Shown here: positions 55,106 to 63,940 of the stretch, piece by piece
Layout: every line of letters starts with the position of its first letter
How positions within the stretch are numbered: the stretch's first letter is position 1
Assembly: GCF_001894945.1 (NCBI RefSeq)
Contig: NZ_BCXE01000006.1
Location: forward strand, 16,282-80,281
Origin: Rhodococcus ruber NBRC 15591
GTDB lineage: Bacteria; Actinomycetota; Actinomycetes; Mycobacteriales; Mycobacteriaceae
Length of the DNA: 64,000 nt
Direction: 5' to 3'
Notes under the pieces: generated by a model
The model's input: only the letters and a program-made list of their open reading frames with translations
What the model was told of the DNA's origin: nothing
Databases searched by the model: none
Program-made: the position numbers and the translations under genes

Positions 55106-55428
55106 ACGATGTGGCGAAGGGAGTTCCGGCGGTGCTCGCGGTACTGGCCGACGAAACCCGCTGGAACATCCTCACCGCGATCGGCGCCGAGGACCTGTCC
55201 GCGAGTGCGCTCGCGGAGCGGCTGCCGGTCAGCCGTCAGGCGATCGCGAAGCACCTGACCGTCCTCGCCGACGCCGGGCTCGTGGAGTCGTTCCGGATCG
55301 GGCGGGAGATCCGCTACCGGGCAATCGGAACCCGGCTCGGCGAACTGGCCGGCGAGCTGGACTCGATCGGACGGCAGTGGGACCGTCGCCTCGAGGCGAT
55401 CAAGCGCATCGCCGAGCGACCCGGCTGA
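55102..55428 (+). CDS. ArsR family transcriptional regulator
   Basis: A 108-residue winged-helix regulator: PAVLAVLADETRWNILTAIGAEDLSASALAERLPVSRQAIAKHLTVLADAGLVESFRIGREIRYRA. Metal-sensing ArsR proteins have Cys-x-Val-Cys motifs; none is present, so this is probably not a metal sensor but a member of the group paired with AHSA1-like proteins. It overlaps the SRPBCC gene by 4 bp. The likely operator is the inverted repeat upstream of that gene. Confidence 0.86.
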   Translation: MNDVAKGVPAVLAVLADETRWNILTAIGAEDLSASALAERLPVSRQAIAKHLTVLADAGLVESFRIGREIRYRAIGTRLGELAGELDSIGRQWDRRLEAIKRIAERPG

Positions 55429-55455
55429 CCGCACGAGCGGGCCGCGCGGTGCCGT

Positions 55456-55481
55456 CGAGGGGGTGCCCATCGGCACCCTCG
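55456..55481 (+). terminator. Stem-loop after the ArsR gene
   Basis: cgagggggtgcc / ggcaccctcg with a two-base bulge and a 4-nt loop, 28 bp after the ArsR stop. There is no T-run. Confidence 0.45.
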
Positions 55482-55578
55482 GGGTGGTGGTACCGAGCGC
55501 CGTCGGCGCCGACCCTGTAGTGGTCCGCGGAGGGATCTGCTTCCTCCGGTCGAGTACCACTGGAGGGCAGGTCGATTC

Positions 55579-57144
55579 ATGGCGTCGAACGGCGAACGCG
55601 GGATCCGGCAACGGGTCCTGCAGTTGGTGACCACAACGGGAGCGGCGACGGCCCTGATCGTGGGCGGGTTCTCGTCTCCGGTCGTCGCCACCGGCTTCGC
55701 CTCCACGACCGGTGAGATCCCGCCCGGCCTCGAACCGTTCTACACCCAGCAGGTCCGGTGGGAGTCGTGCGACGGCTACAGCACCGACGGGTCGGACCTG
55801 GTCGGGGCCGGGCTCGAGTGCGCGCGGGTGACCGTGCCGATCGACTACGAGAGCCCCGAGGGCGATACGGCGCAGGTCGCCCTGTCCCGTTCGCGGGCGA
55901 CGGGAGAGAAGATCGGATCACTGCTCGTCAACCCGGGCGGACCGGGAGCCTCCGGGCTCGGGACGGCCGTCGTCGCCGACGGCACCGAACTCGCCGAGCG
56001 GTTCGACGTCGTCGGATTCGATCCGCGCGGAATCGGGGCGTCGACGCCGCGGATCGACTGCCTGACATCCGAGGAGACCGACGCGTGGCGGCAGGATCCC
56101 GTGGTGGACATGACCGCCGAGGGCATTGCCCGGGCCGAGCAGAAGAGCCGGGAGTACGCGGCGCGCTGCGCCGAACGCACCGGCACCGACGTGCTCGCAC
56201 ACGTGGGCACCCGCGACGTGGTGCGGGACATGGACGTCATCCGGGCCGCGCTCGGCGACGCGGGATTGAACTACCTCGGATACTCGTACGGGACCCGGCT
56301 CGGCTCGGCCTATGCGGAGGCGTTCCCCGGCAACGTACGCGCGATGGTGCTCGACGGGGCGCTCGATCCACAGCAGGACCCCGTCGAGGAGGCGGTGCGG
56401 CAGGCCGCCGGCTTCCAGCAGGCATTCGACGCGTTCGCCGCGAACTGCGCGACCCGCGAGGACTGCCCCCTCGGCGCCGATCCCGCGGCCGCGGTCGCGC
56501 GGTTCCGCTCGCTGGTCGATCCCCTCATCGACCGTCCCGCGGCCACGGACGATCCGCGGGGACTGAGCTATCCGAACGCGATCAGCGGTGTCGTCGCCAC
56601 CCTGTACTCGCCGCAGGGCTGGGAGTACCTGCGGACCGGACTCACCGAGCTGGAGCAGGGCCGGGGCGACACGCTGCTGCTGCTGGCCGACATGTACGAG
56701 GGCCGGTTCGCCGACGGCTCGTACTCGAACTCCGGCGAGGCGATGGCGGCTGTGCGGTGCGTCGACGACGCCGCCGTGACCGACCCGGCGGTGGCCGGTG
56801 AACTCGACACCCGGTCCCGTGCAGCGGCACCGTTCCTCGACGACGGCCGCGGCACCGGCAACGCGCCGCTCGGTGCGTGCGCCTTCTGGCCCGTGCCGCC
56901 GACGGGAGATCGGCACGCCGTGGAGGTCGACGGCCTGCCCCCGATCGTCGTCGTCTCCACCACCGAGGATCCGGCGACGCCGTACCAGGCGGGGGTGGAC
57001 CTGGCGAAGCAACTGGACGCGGTGCTCGTCACGTACCGCGGAACCCAGCACGGGGTGGTGCTGAGCGGCCAGTGGTGCATCGACCTGCCTGTCGCACGCT
57101 ACCTCGTCGATCTCGCTGTGCCGGAGGGGGATACGACATGCTGA
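55579..57144 (+). CDS. Secreted alpha/beta hydrolase, tripeptidyl aminopeptidase-like
   Basis: A 521-residue exported peptidase-like hydrolase. It has a signal peptide (basic residues 8-12, hydrophobic about 15-30, cleavage near VVATGFAS). The segment LLVNPGGPGASGLGTAV is the oxyanion-hole region, GYSYGTRLGSAYAEAFP has nucleophile Ser236, and the C-terminal TAP-like domain holds the acid in VVSTTEDPATPYQAG and His in YRGTQHGVVL. This matches the SlpD/E and tripeptidyl-aminopeptidase family that removes N-terminal peptides outside the cell. The C-terminus (PEGDTTC) ends in a cysteine. The ATG is the only good start ahead of the signal peptide. Confidence 0.87.
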   Translation: MASNGERGIRQRVLQLVTTTGAATALIVGGFSSPVVATGFASTTGEIPPGLEPFYTQQVRWESCDGYSTDGSDLVGAGLECARVTVPIDYESPEGDTAQVALSRSRATGEKIGSLLVNPGGPGASGLGTAVVADGTELAERFDVVGFDPRGIGASTPRIDCLTSEETDAWRQDPVVDMTAEGIARAEQKSREYAARCAERTGTDVLAHVGTRDVVRDMDVIRAALGDAGLNYLGYSYGTRLGSAYAEAFPGNVRAMVLDGALDPQQDPVEEAVRQAAGFQQAFDAFAANCATREDCPLGADPAAAVARFRSLVDPLIDRPAATDDPRGLSYPNAISGVVATLYSPQGWEYLRTGLTELEQGRGDTLLLLADMYEGRFADGSYSNSGEAMAAVRCVDDAAVTDPAVAGELDTRSRAAAPFLDDGRGTGNAPLGACAFWPVPPTGDRHAVEVDGLPPIVVVSTTEDPATPYQAGVDLAKQLDAVLVTYRGTQHGVVLSGQWCIDLPVARYLVDLAVPEGDTTC

Positions 57145-57330
57145 GCCGTACCGGATCCGATTCGTCGGGACGGACGGTCAGGGCGTCCGCGGCGGCCACC
57201 GCGGGCGGGCATCGCGAATTCGGAGCCGAACGTCAGGGTTTCCCGAGCCTGCTGCCGGCTGCGCGAGTCGGTGTCGAGTCGTCCGACGGGCGGGGAACCG
57301 CCTCGCCCCTGACGAGAGGACTGCGAAGTC

Positions 57331-57552
57331 GTGAAGGTTCTGAACACGAAGCTGGGCAAGGTCGCGGCGACCGGGACGATCGCGTTGGCGGCGGTGGGCG
57401 CCGGCGCCGCGAGCGCCGAGGCGTCCCCGATGCAGCACCAGCAGCAACAGCCGCAGCCGGCCCCGCAGCGGCCGGCCCCGCAGCATCAGCAGCCCGGGTC
57501 GCAGGGGCACGGGTTCTGGCTGTTCGACCGGTGGGTGCCGCTGCCGTGGTGA
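57331..57552 (+). CDS. Small secreted Gln/Pro-rich peptide
   Basis: A 73-residue product with an N-terminal signal peptide (KVLNTKLGKVAATGTIALAAVGAGAASAEA, cleavage near ASA), then a Gln/Pro/His-rich linker (residues about 34-58) and a short aromatic C-terminal end (GFWLFDRWVPLPW). No family is recognised. The mature part is short, proline-rich and ends in tryptophans, which could suit cell-wall or metal interaction, but that is a guess. The start is GTG 57331. It lies between the secreted hydrolase and the alarmone synthetase. Confidence 0.65.
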   Translation: MKVLNTKLGKVAATGTIALAAVGAGAASAEASPMQHQQQQPQPAPQRPAPQHQQPGSQGHGFWLFDRWVPLPW

Positions 57553-57709
57553 CGACGGTGCCCGCGTGAGGGCGCGCAGCGACCGTGCCGTTCCGGCGCG
57601 GTCGCTGCGCCTCGCGCCCACGCTCGTCGCCGCGGCTCCGAGTCGTCGCCGGGCCCCACCCTCGGCCGACCTGGCAGACTCGATCGGGAAGGCGACGAGG
57701 AGACAGACG

Positions 57710-58414
57710 GTGACAGAAACGGTGGACGGCGCTGACGACGTGCAGCTGAGGCAACCACGACTCGAGCCCGCGCAGCTCCACCTGGACCCGCCGCAGATCG
57801 CGCTCCAGCGGGAGTTCCGCCGCGTCCTGATGGTCTACAAGTTCGGCATCGACGAGATGATGACCAAGATCAACATCCTGCGGGAGGAGTTCGGCTTCGC
57901 CCACGACCACAACCCGATCGAGCACGTCAAGTCGCGGCTGAAGACCCCCGAATCGGTCGTCGAGAAGGCCGTCCGCAAGAACCTGCCGCTCACCCTCGAC
58001 GCGATCCGCGACAACATCTACGACATCGCGGGCATCCGCATCACCTGCAGCTTCGTCTCCGACGTCTACCGGATCTTCGACCTGATCACCGGGCAGCACG
58101 ACATCCGGGTCGTCCAGGTCAAGGACTACATCGCGTGCCCGAAGCCCAACGGATACCGGAGCCTGCACGCGATCGTCGAGGTCCCCGTCTTCATGTCCGA
58201 CCGCGTGCAGCCGGTGTTCGTCGAACTGCAGATCCGCACCGTCGCGATGGACTTCTGGGCCAGCCTCGAACACAAGATCTTCTACAAGTACGACAAGGCG
58301 GTGCCCGTCGAACTGCTCGACGAACTGCGCGCGGCGGCCGCGACCGCCCGCGACCTCGACGTCCGGATGGAGGCCCTGCACGACCAGGTGCACGGGCCCG
58401 ACTCGTCGCCCTGA
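57710..58414 (+). CDS. Small alarmone synthetase (RelQ/RelP-like)
   Basis: A 234-residue (p)ppGpp synthetase-only protein: REFRRVLMVYKFGIDEMMTKINILREEF, IRDNIYDIAGIRITCSFVSDVYRIFDLI, YIACPKPNGYRSLHAIVEVPVF and ELQIRTVAMDFWASLEHKIFYKYDK. These are the RelA/SpoT synthetase motifs, and no hydrolase, TGS or ACT domain is present, as in RelQ/RelP. It transfers pyrophosphate from ATP to GDP or GTP under stress. The GTG 57710 start follows gacgaggag. A palindrome (58424-58482) lies between it and the convergent siderophore-interacting protein gene. Confidence 0.9.
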   Translation: MTETVDGADDVQLRQPRLEPAQLHLDPPQIALQREFRRVLMVYKFGIDEMMTKINILREEFGFAHDHNPIEHVKSRLKTPESVVEKAVRKNLPLTLDAIRDNIYDIAGIRITCSFVSDVYRIFDLITGQHDIRVVQVKDYIACPKPNGYRSLHAIVEVPVFMSDRVQPVFVELQIRTVAMDFWASLEHKIFYKYDKAVPVELLDELRAAAATARDLDVRMEALHDQVHGPDSSP

Positions 58415-58423
58415 GCGGCCTGC

Positions 58424-58482
58424 GGCCGAGCGAATGTATCGCCCGCCGGCGCTGAGGAGGGGGACGATACATCCGCTCGGCC
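58424..58482. repeat. Palindromic element between convergent genes
   Basis: 18-bp arms ggccgagcgaatgtatcg and cgatacatccgctcggcc, one mismatch, spacer 23 nt. It lies between the alarmone synthetase stop (58414) and the siderophore-interacting protein stop (58501). It could terminate both, and it shares the ggccga...gaatgt shape of the palindrome in NRPS2. Confidence 0.7.
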
Positions 58483-58500
58483 CGAGTCGCTCGGCCCGGC

Positions 58501-59331
58501 TCAGGCGTCGTGCTCGGTGAAGTCCCGGTCGTGGTCGGTGGTGCGGCCGTACCCGGTCTCGGTCATGCCGTGCCGCCAGTAGCCGATGACGAGGGTGGAC
58601 CGGCGGTCGAAGCCGGCCTCGTGGCGCAGGTAGCTGCGCATCCGCAGCACGGTCTTCGATTCGGCCGACACCCACGCGAATCGCTTCAGTTCGCCGTCGG
58701 GGATCGGCACGGCGGTCGCCGCGTCGGTCAGGTGCGTGGTGGTGCCCGCGGGGGCGCCGTCGCGGTGCACCCAGCGGATCTCGATGTCGGCGGGGGAGCG
58801 CAGGTCCTGGTGTTCGCCCTCGTCGGCGACCTCGACGACGGCGGTGCCCCGGGCGCCCTCGGGGAGGCGTTCGAGCATGCGGCCGATCGCGGGCAGCGCC
58901 GTCTCGTCGCCGACGATCAGGTACCAGTCGGCCGGGGGCGCGACGATCCCGCCGCCGCCGGCCGCCGCGAGGCGATCGCCGGGACGGGCCCGCTCCGCCC
59001 AGGCACTGGCCAGGCCCTCGTCGCCGTGCCGGACGAAGTCGACGTCCATCTCGGCGGCCGCGGGGTCGAGTCGCCGCACGGTGTAGGTGCGGACCTGCGC
59101 CTTGAGCGTGGGGTCGGGCCACTCGAGGCGCCGGCCGCCGGTGTTGACGGGCAGGTCGAGGTCACCGTTCGCGCGCGGGAAGATCAGCTTGATGTTGGGC
59201 ACCCGGGTCGGGTCGCTCGCGTAGACCTCGACGCCGCGTCCGGCGAACGTGACGCGGCGCATGCGGGGGGTGATGTCCTCGACCTTCGCGACTTCGATGA
59301 CGCTGGGCAGCAGCCCGTCTTCGTTCGACAT
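58501..59331 (-). CDS. Siderophore-interacting protein (FAD/NADPH ferric-siderophore reductase)
   Basis: A 276-residue SIP/ViuB-family reductase. The FAD motif is VRTYTVRRLDP, and the nucleotide and C-terminal parts include DWYLIVGDETALPAIGRMLERLP, AWVSAESKTVLRMRSYLRHEAG and VIGYWRHGMTETGYGRTTDHDRDF. This class reduces iron from imported ferric siderophore in the cytosol. It has a poorly matched iron box just before its ATG (59342-59360), so it is likely part of the same iron regulon as the NRPS locus. It is leftward and follows an MFS gene after 29 bp. Confidence 0.92.
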   Translation of the reverse strand: MSNEDGLLPSVIEVAKVEDITPRMRRVTFAGRGVEVYASDPTRVPNIKLIFPRANGDLDLPVNTGGRRLEWPDPTLKAQVRTYTVRRLDPAAAEMDVDFVRHGDEGLASAWAERARPGDRLAAAGGGGIVAPPADWYLIVGDETALPAIGRMLERLPEGARGTAVVEVADEGEHQDLRSPADIEIRWVHRDGAPAGTTTHLTDAATAVPIPDGELKRFAWVSAESKTVLRMRSYLRHEAGFDRRSTLVIGYWRHGMTETGYGRTTDHDRDFTEHDA

Positions 59332-59341
59332 ACCCCACACC

Positions 59342-59360
59342 TTAGGTGAGCCTTTCCAAT
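59342..59360 (-). promoter_or_regulatory. Weak iron box before the siderophore-interacting protein
   Basis: On the minus strand attggaaaggctcacctaa agrees with the TTAGGTTAGGCTAACCTAA consensus at 14 of 19 positions; the right half is near perfect. It lies 10 bp from the ATG and touches the stop of the upstream MFS gene. Confidence 0.55.
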
Positions 59361-60794
59361 CTAGGTGGGGTCGGGTTGTTCCGCAGGCCGGTTCGGCATC
59401 GTGGCGGCCGTCACGGCCAGGGCCACCGCGGTCACGAGAAGGGCGACGAACACCGGCGCCACCGCGTCGGCGAGCTGCTCCGGCGCGAGCGGTCCCGAGC
59501 CGGCGACGTCGTGCGCGGCCGCATTCGCCAGTGCCCCGAAGACCGCGACCCCGACGGCGCTGCCGATCGAGCGGGCGAACGAGTACGCCCCCGTCACCAC
59601 CCCACGCTCGGCCCACGTCACGCTCGACTGCGCCGAGATCAGCGCCGGGCTCGCGATCAGGCCCATCCCGAGACCGACGAGTACGCAGCACCCCGCGACC
59701 TGCCACACCGGTGACCGCTCGTCGAGCAGCGTCAGCAGACCGGTGCCGGCCAGCACCGGGACGGAGCCGATCATCGCGGTGTTGCGGAACCCGATCCGCA
59801 GGTAGAACCAGCCGGAGCGCGCCGCCGCGAGCGGCCAGCCGATCGTCATCGTCGACAGGGTGAATCCCGCCACCAGCGCCGTGGTGCCCAGCGACCCCTG
59901 CACGAACGCCGGCACGTAGGAGGTCAGGCCCAGCACCACGGCGCCGACGAGAGCAGCGACCGCGCTGCTGGTGAGCACGACGCGGCGGGCGAAAACCCAC
60001 GGCGGCAGGATCGGCTCCGCCGCGCGTCGCTCCACCCACACGAACAGCAGCAGCAGCGTCGCGGCGGCCGCGAACACCCCGACGCTCGGCGCCGACGCCC
60101 ACGCCCAGGCCTGCCCACCCTCGAGCAGACCCAGGATCAGCAGTCCGGAGCCCGCCGCGAGCGTCGCGGCACCGGCCCGGTCCACCGGCCGCCGCGGCCC
60201 GGAGGGCCGTGACTCGGTGAACGCCCTCAGCAGCACCGCCACGGCCAGCGCGCACAGCGGCAGGTTGATCCAGAAGATCCACCGCCACGACACGAAGTCG
60301 GAGAAGACCCCGCCCACGGCGGGGCCGACGATCGCCGACATGCCCCACACGCTCGCGAGGTAGCCCTGGGCCTTCGCGCGTTCGGCGACGGTGTAGATGT
60401 CGCCGGCGATGGTCTGCGCCATCGGCAGCACGGCCCCCGCGCCCAGTCCCTGTACCGCGCGGAACGCGATCAGGGCCGGCATGCTCCATGCCAGCGCGCA
60501 CAGCGCCGAGCCCAGGGCGAACAGCGCGATCCCGAACACCAGCACGGGTCTGCGCCCGTACACGTCCGACAACTTGCCGTACACCGGCACGAGCACGGCC
60601 TGGGTGAGCAGGTAACTCGAGAACAGCCACGGGAACTGCGTGAAGCCACCGAGGTCCGCGACGACGGTCGGAACGGCGGTGGCCAGGACGGTGCTCTCGA
60701 GTGCGACGAGCGCGGTGGCGAGCATCAGGGCCGCGAGAATCGGTCCGCGTTCCGAGCGCAGACCCACGTCGATCCGGGGTGCCGCCGACATCAC
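59361..60794 (-). CDS. MFS transporter, DHA2 (EmrB-like) family
   Basis: A 477-residue, 14-helix drug-type exporter: ALESTVLATAVPTVVADLGG (helix 1 motif), GKLSDVYGRRPVLVFG (loop 2-3), RAVQGLGAGAVLPMAQTIAGDIY and VWGMSAIVGPAVGGVFSDFVSWRWIFWINLP (motif C and D2) are all present. It may export lipophilic compounds or siderophore. It is the first gene of a leftward pair with the siderophore-interacting protein (29 bp apart). Its start at 60794 is 106 bp from purC, divergently arranged. Confidence 0.88.
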   Translation of the reverse strand: MMSAAPRIDVGLRSERGPILAALMLATALVALESTVLATAVPTVVADLGGFTQFPWLFSSYLLTQAVLVPVYGKLSDVYGRRPVLVFGIALFALGSALCALAWSMPALIAFRAVQGLGAGAVLPMAQTIAGDIYTVAERAKAQGYLASVWGMSAIVGPAVGGVFSDFVSWRWIFWINLPLCALAVAVLLRAFTESRPSGPRRPVDRAGAATLAAGSGLLILGLLEGGQAWAWASAPSVGVFAAAATLLLLFVWVERRAAEPILPPWVFARRVVLTSSAVAALVGAVVLGLTSYVPAFVQGSLGTTALVAGFTLSTMTIGWPLAAARSGWFYLRIGFRNTAMIGSVPVLAGTGLLTLLDERSPVWQVAGCCVLVGLGMGLIASPALISAQSSVTWAERGVVTGAYSFARSIGSAVGVAVFGALANAAAHDVAGSGPLAPEQLADAVAPVFVALLVTAVALAVTAATMPNRPAEQPDPT

Positions 60795-60888
60795 GCTCCT
60801 GTTCGGGGTGGGGTTCCGGTCACGATCATTGTCGTCGTGAACGATCCCGGGATCGGGCGGGGGTGCCGTGCAGGTCCGGGCGGCGCAC

Positions 60889-60894
60889 TAGGGT
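60889..60894 (+). promoter_or_regulatory. Leaderless -10 element of purC
   Basis: TAGGGT lies 6 nt before GTG 60901 with no ribosome site between, like the purD and purB starts. Confidence 0.5.
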
Positions 60895-60900
60895 GGCACC

Positions 60901-61794
60901 GTGCGTCCATCACTCGAGTCCTACCCCCACCTCGCCGGCGGCAAGGTCCGGGACCTGTATGTCATAGACGACGAGCACCTGCTCCTCGTGGCCAGCGACC
61001 GGATCTCGGCATACGATCACGTGCTCGACACCCCGATTCCCGACAAGGGCCGGGTGCTCACCGCGATGAGCGTGTTCTTCTTCAACCTGCTCGAGGTGAA
61101 CCATCACCTCGCCGGTGAGCCCGACGACGACCGCATCCCCGCCGAGGTCCTCGGCCGCGCCCTCGTCGTCAAACGGCTGAAGATGGTGCCGATCGAGTGC
61201 GTCGCCCGCGGCTTCCTCACCGGATCGGGCCTGATCGACTACCGGAGGACCGGTGGGGTGTGCGGCGTCCCGCTGCCCGACGGCCTCGTGGAGGCCAGCC
61301 GGCTGCCCGATCCGATCTTCACTCCCGCGAGCAAGGCCGAACTCGGCGACCACGACGAGAACATCACCTTCGACGAGGTCGTCGACAAGGTCGGCCAGGA
61401 TCTCGCCGTGAAGCTGCGCGAGGACACCCTCGACATCTACGGCCGCGCCGCGATGTACGCGGCGGACAAAGGCATCCTGCTGGCCGACACGAAGTTCGAG
61501 TTCGGACTCGACGGCGCCGGGCACCTCGTCCTCGCCGACGAGGTGCTCACCCCGGATTCGTCGCGCTACTGGCCCGCCGAGGGGTACGAGCCGGGCAAGG
61601 TGCAGCCCAGCTTCGACAAGCAGTTCGTGCGCGATTGGCTGACGAGTCCCGAGTCCGGATGGGACCGCGCCTCCGACACCCCGCCGCCGCCCCTGCCGCA
61701 GCACATCGTCGACGCCACCCGTGAGAGGTATATCGAAGCCTACGAACGGATCTCGGGTCTGTCGTTCTCCGACTGGCTGGAGCCGAGCGCATGA
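60901..61794 (+). CDS. purC: SAICAR synthetase
   Basis: PurC condenses CAIR with aspartate using ATP to give SAICAR, the step before PurB. The 297-residue protein has [27 protein letters not shown] (ATP loop and signature), [51 protein letters not shown] and [17 protein letters not shown]. All catalytic regions are present. GTG 60901 has a TAGGGT hexamer 6 nt upstream. Its stop overlaps the ptrB start (ATGA at 61791), so the two are coupled, the order seen in mycobacteria (Rv0780-Rv0781). Confidence 0.97.
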   Translation: MRPSLESYPHLAGGKVRDLYVIDDEHLLLVASDRISAYDHVLDTPIPDKGRVLTAMSVFFFNLLEVNHHLAGEPDDDRIPAEVLGRALVVKRLKMVPIECVARGFLTGSGLIDYRRTGGVCGVPLPDGLVEASRLPDPIFTPASKAELGDHDENITFDEVVDKVGQDLAVKLREDTLDIYGRAAMYAADKGILLADTKFEFGLDGAGHLVLADEVLTPDSSRYWPAEGYEPGKVQPSFDKQFVRDWLTSPESGWDRASDTPPPPLPQHIVDATRERYIEAYERISGLSFSDWLEPSA

Positions 61795-63932
61795 CCGCGC
61801 CGATCGCCAAGCGGGCGCCGTCCGAGCGGGTGCATCACGGGCACACGTTCGTCGACGAGTACGAGTGGCTCCGCGACAAGGAGAACCCCGAGGTCATCGC
61901 CCACCTCGAGGCCGAGAACGCGTGGACCGAGAAGCAGACCGCGCACCTGGCGCCCTTGCGGGAGAAGATCTTCGAGGAGATCAAGTCCCGCACGCAGGAA
62001 ACCGACATGTCGGTGCCCACCCGCATGGGGGACTGGTGGTACTACGCCCGGACCGCCGAGGGCAAGCAGTACAGCATCCAGTGCCGCTGCCCGATCTCCG
62101 ACCCCGACGACTGGAATCCGCCGGAGCTGGCACCGGGTGTGGAACTGCCCGGGGAGCAGGTGCTGCTCGACGGCAACGTCGAGGCCGCCGGGCACGAGTT
62201 CTTCTCCCTCGGTGCGTTCTCGATCAGCCACGACGGGACGCTGCTCGCCTACTCGGTCGACGTCGTCGGCGACGAGCGCTACACGCTGCGGTTCAAGAAC
62301 CTCGGCACCGGTGAGCTGCTCGCCGACGAGATCCCCGGGACCGCGCCCGGCGCGACGTGGGCGATCGACCACAGCCACATCTTCTATCTCACCGTGGACG
62401 AGTCCTGGCGGCCGGACACCGTGTGGCGGCACCGTCTGGGTACGTCCCACACCGAGGACGTCCGGGTCTTCCACGAGTCCGACGAGCGGTTCTGGGTGTC
62501 GGTGGGCACCACCCGCAGCGAGAAGTACCTGATGATCTGGGTGGGATCCAAGATCACGACCGAGGGGTGGGTCCTCGAATCCGCCGACCCCACCGGCGAG
62601 TTCCGGGTGCTGCTGCCGCGGCGCGAGGGGGTCGAGTACGGCGCCGAGCATGCCGTCGTCGGCGGCGAGGACCGGTTCCTGGTCATGCACAACGACGTCG
62701 TCGAGGTGGTGGACGACGCGACGGGTGAGATCACGCGCGAGAAGGCGGAGAACTTCGTTCTCGCCGAGGCACCCGTGGACGATCCGTCTGCTCTGCGCAC
62801 TCTGATCGGGCACCGGCACGACGTGCGCCTCGAGGACGTCGACGCGTTCGCCGGGCATCTCGTGCTCGGTTACCGGCGGGAGGCGCTGACCCGGCTCGCG
62901 GTGTGGCCGCTGACCGCCGACGGCTACGGCGAGCTGACCGAACTCGAGTTCGACGAGGAACTGTTCGCCGTCGGTCCGGGTGCGAACCCGGAATGGCACC
63001 AGCCGATGCTGCGGCTCGGGTTCACGTCGTTCATCACCCCCAGCCGCGTCTACGACTACGTCGTCGACTCCGGAGAACTGTTGCTGCGCAAGGCCCAGCC
63101 GGTGCTCGGTGACTTCGATCCGTCGGACTACGAGCAGCGCCGGGACTGGGCGGTGGCAGAGGACGGCACGCGCATCCCGCTGTCGATCGTGGCCCGCAAG
63201 GGTGCGCCCGCGAATGCGCCGGCGCTGCTCTACGGGTACGGGTCGTACGAGGCCAGCATCGACCCCGGCTTCTCGGTGGCGCGGCTGTCGCTCCTCGACC
63301 GGGGGATGGTCTTCGCGGTGGCCCACGTGCGGGGCGGCGGCGAGATGGGCCGGCACTGGTACGAGAACGGCAAGACGCTGGCGAAGAAGAACACCTTCAC
63401 CGATTTCGTCGCCTGCGCCCGGCATCTGATCGACACCGGCGTCACCCGGCCCGACCGCCTCGTCGCCGACGGCGGCAGTGCGGGCGGACTGCTCATGGGT
63501 GCGGTGGCGAACCTCGCGCCGGAGTTGTTCGCCGGGATCCTCGCGAACGTGCCGTTCGTCGACCCGCTCACCTCGATCCTGGACCCGTCGCTGCCGCTCA
63601 CGGTGATCGAGTGGGACGAGTGGGGCAACCCCCTCGACAACCCCGAGGTGTACGAGTACATGCGCTCGTACAGCCCGTACGAGAACGTCGAGGCGAAGGA
63701 CTACCCGGCGATCCTCGCGATCACCAGCCTCAACGACACGCGGGTGCTCTACGTCGAACCGGCCAAGTGGGTGGCCAAGCTGCGCGCGACGAAGACCGGC
63801 GACGCGCCGCTGCTGCTCAAGACGGAGATGAGCGCCGGCCACGGGGGCGTGTCCGGCCGGTACGAGAAGTGGCGCGAGGTCGCCTTCGAGTTCGCGTGGG
63901 TCCTCGAGACGTCGGGCGCATATCGTCCCTGA
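61791..63932 (+). CDS. ptrB: Oligopeptidase B (S9A prolyl oligopeptidase family)
   Basis: A 713-residue serine peptidase that cuts small peptides after basic residues in the cytosol. It has the S9A N-terminal [31 protein letters not shown], a seven-bladed propeller region (about 80-420), then the hydrolase domain: [18 protein letters not shown], the nucleophile elbow [13 protein letters not shown], acid in [19 protein letters not shown] and His in [18 protein letters not shown]. Length and motifs are standard. It overlaps purC by 4 bp. A tandem-repeat stretch begins 8 bp after the stop and runs to the window edge. Confidence 0.95.
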   Translation: MTAPIAKRAPSERVHHGHTFVDEYEWLRDKENPEVIAHLEAENAWTEKQTAHLAPLREKIFEEIKSRTQETDMSVPTRMGDWWYYARTAEGKQYSIQCRCPISDPDDWNPPELAPGVELPGEQVLLDGNVEAAGHEFFSLGAFSISHDGTLLAYSVDVVGDERYTLRFKNLGTGELLADEIPGTAPGATWAIDHSHIFYLTVDESWRPDTVWRHRLGTSHTEDVRVFHESDERFWVSVGTTRSEKYLMIWVGSKITTEGWVLESADPTGEFRVLLPRREGVEYGAEHAVVGGEDRFLVMHNDVVEVVDDATGEITREKAENFVLAEAPVDDPSALRTLIGHRHDVRLEDVDAFAGHLVLGYRREALTRLAVWPLTADGYGELTELEFDEELFAVGPGANPEWHQPMLRLGFTSFITPSRVYDYVVDSGELLLRKAQPVLGDFDPSDYEQRRDWAVAEDGTRIPLSIVARKGAPANAPALLYGYGSYEASIDPGFSVARLSLLDRGMVFAVAHVRGGGEMGRHWYENGKTLAKKNTFTDFVACARHLIDTGVTRPDRLVADGGSAGGLLMGAVANLAPELFAGILANVPFVDPLTSILDPSLPLTVIEWDEWGNPLDNPEVYEYMRSYSPYENVEAKDYPAILAITSLNDTRVLYVEPAKWVAKLRATKTGDAPLLLKTEMSAGHGGVSGRYEKWREVAFEFAWVLETSGAYRP

Positions 63933-63940
63933 ACGTTGTT

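Noticed and set aside
60842..60855. 14-bp perfect palindrome cgatcccgggatcg between the MFS and purC genes
   Set aside because: It could be an operator, but short GC-rich palindromes of this size are expected by chance here and no regulator is adjacent.
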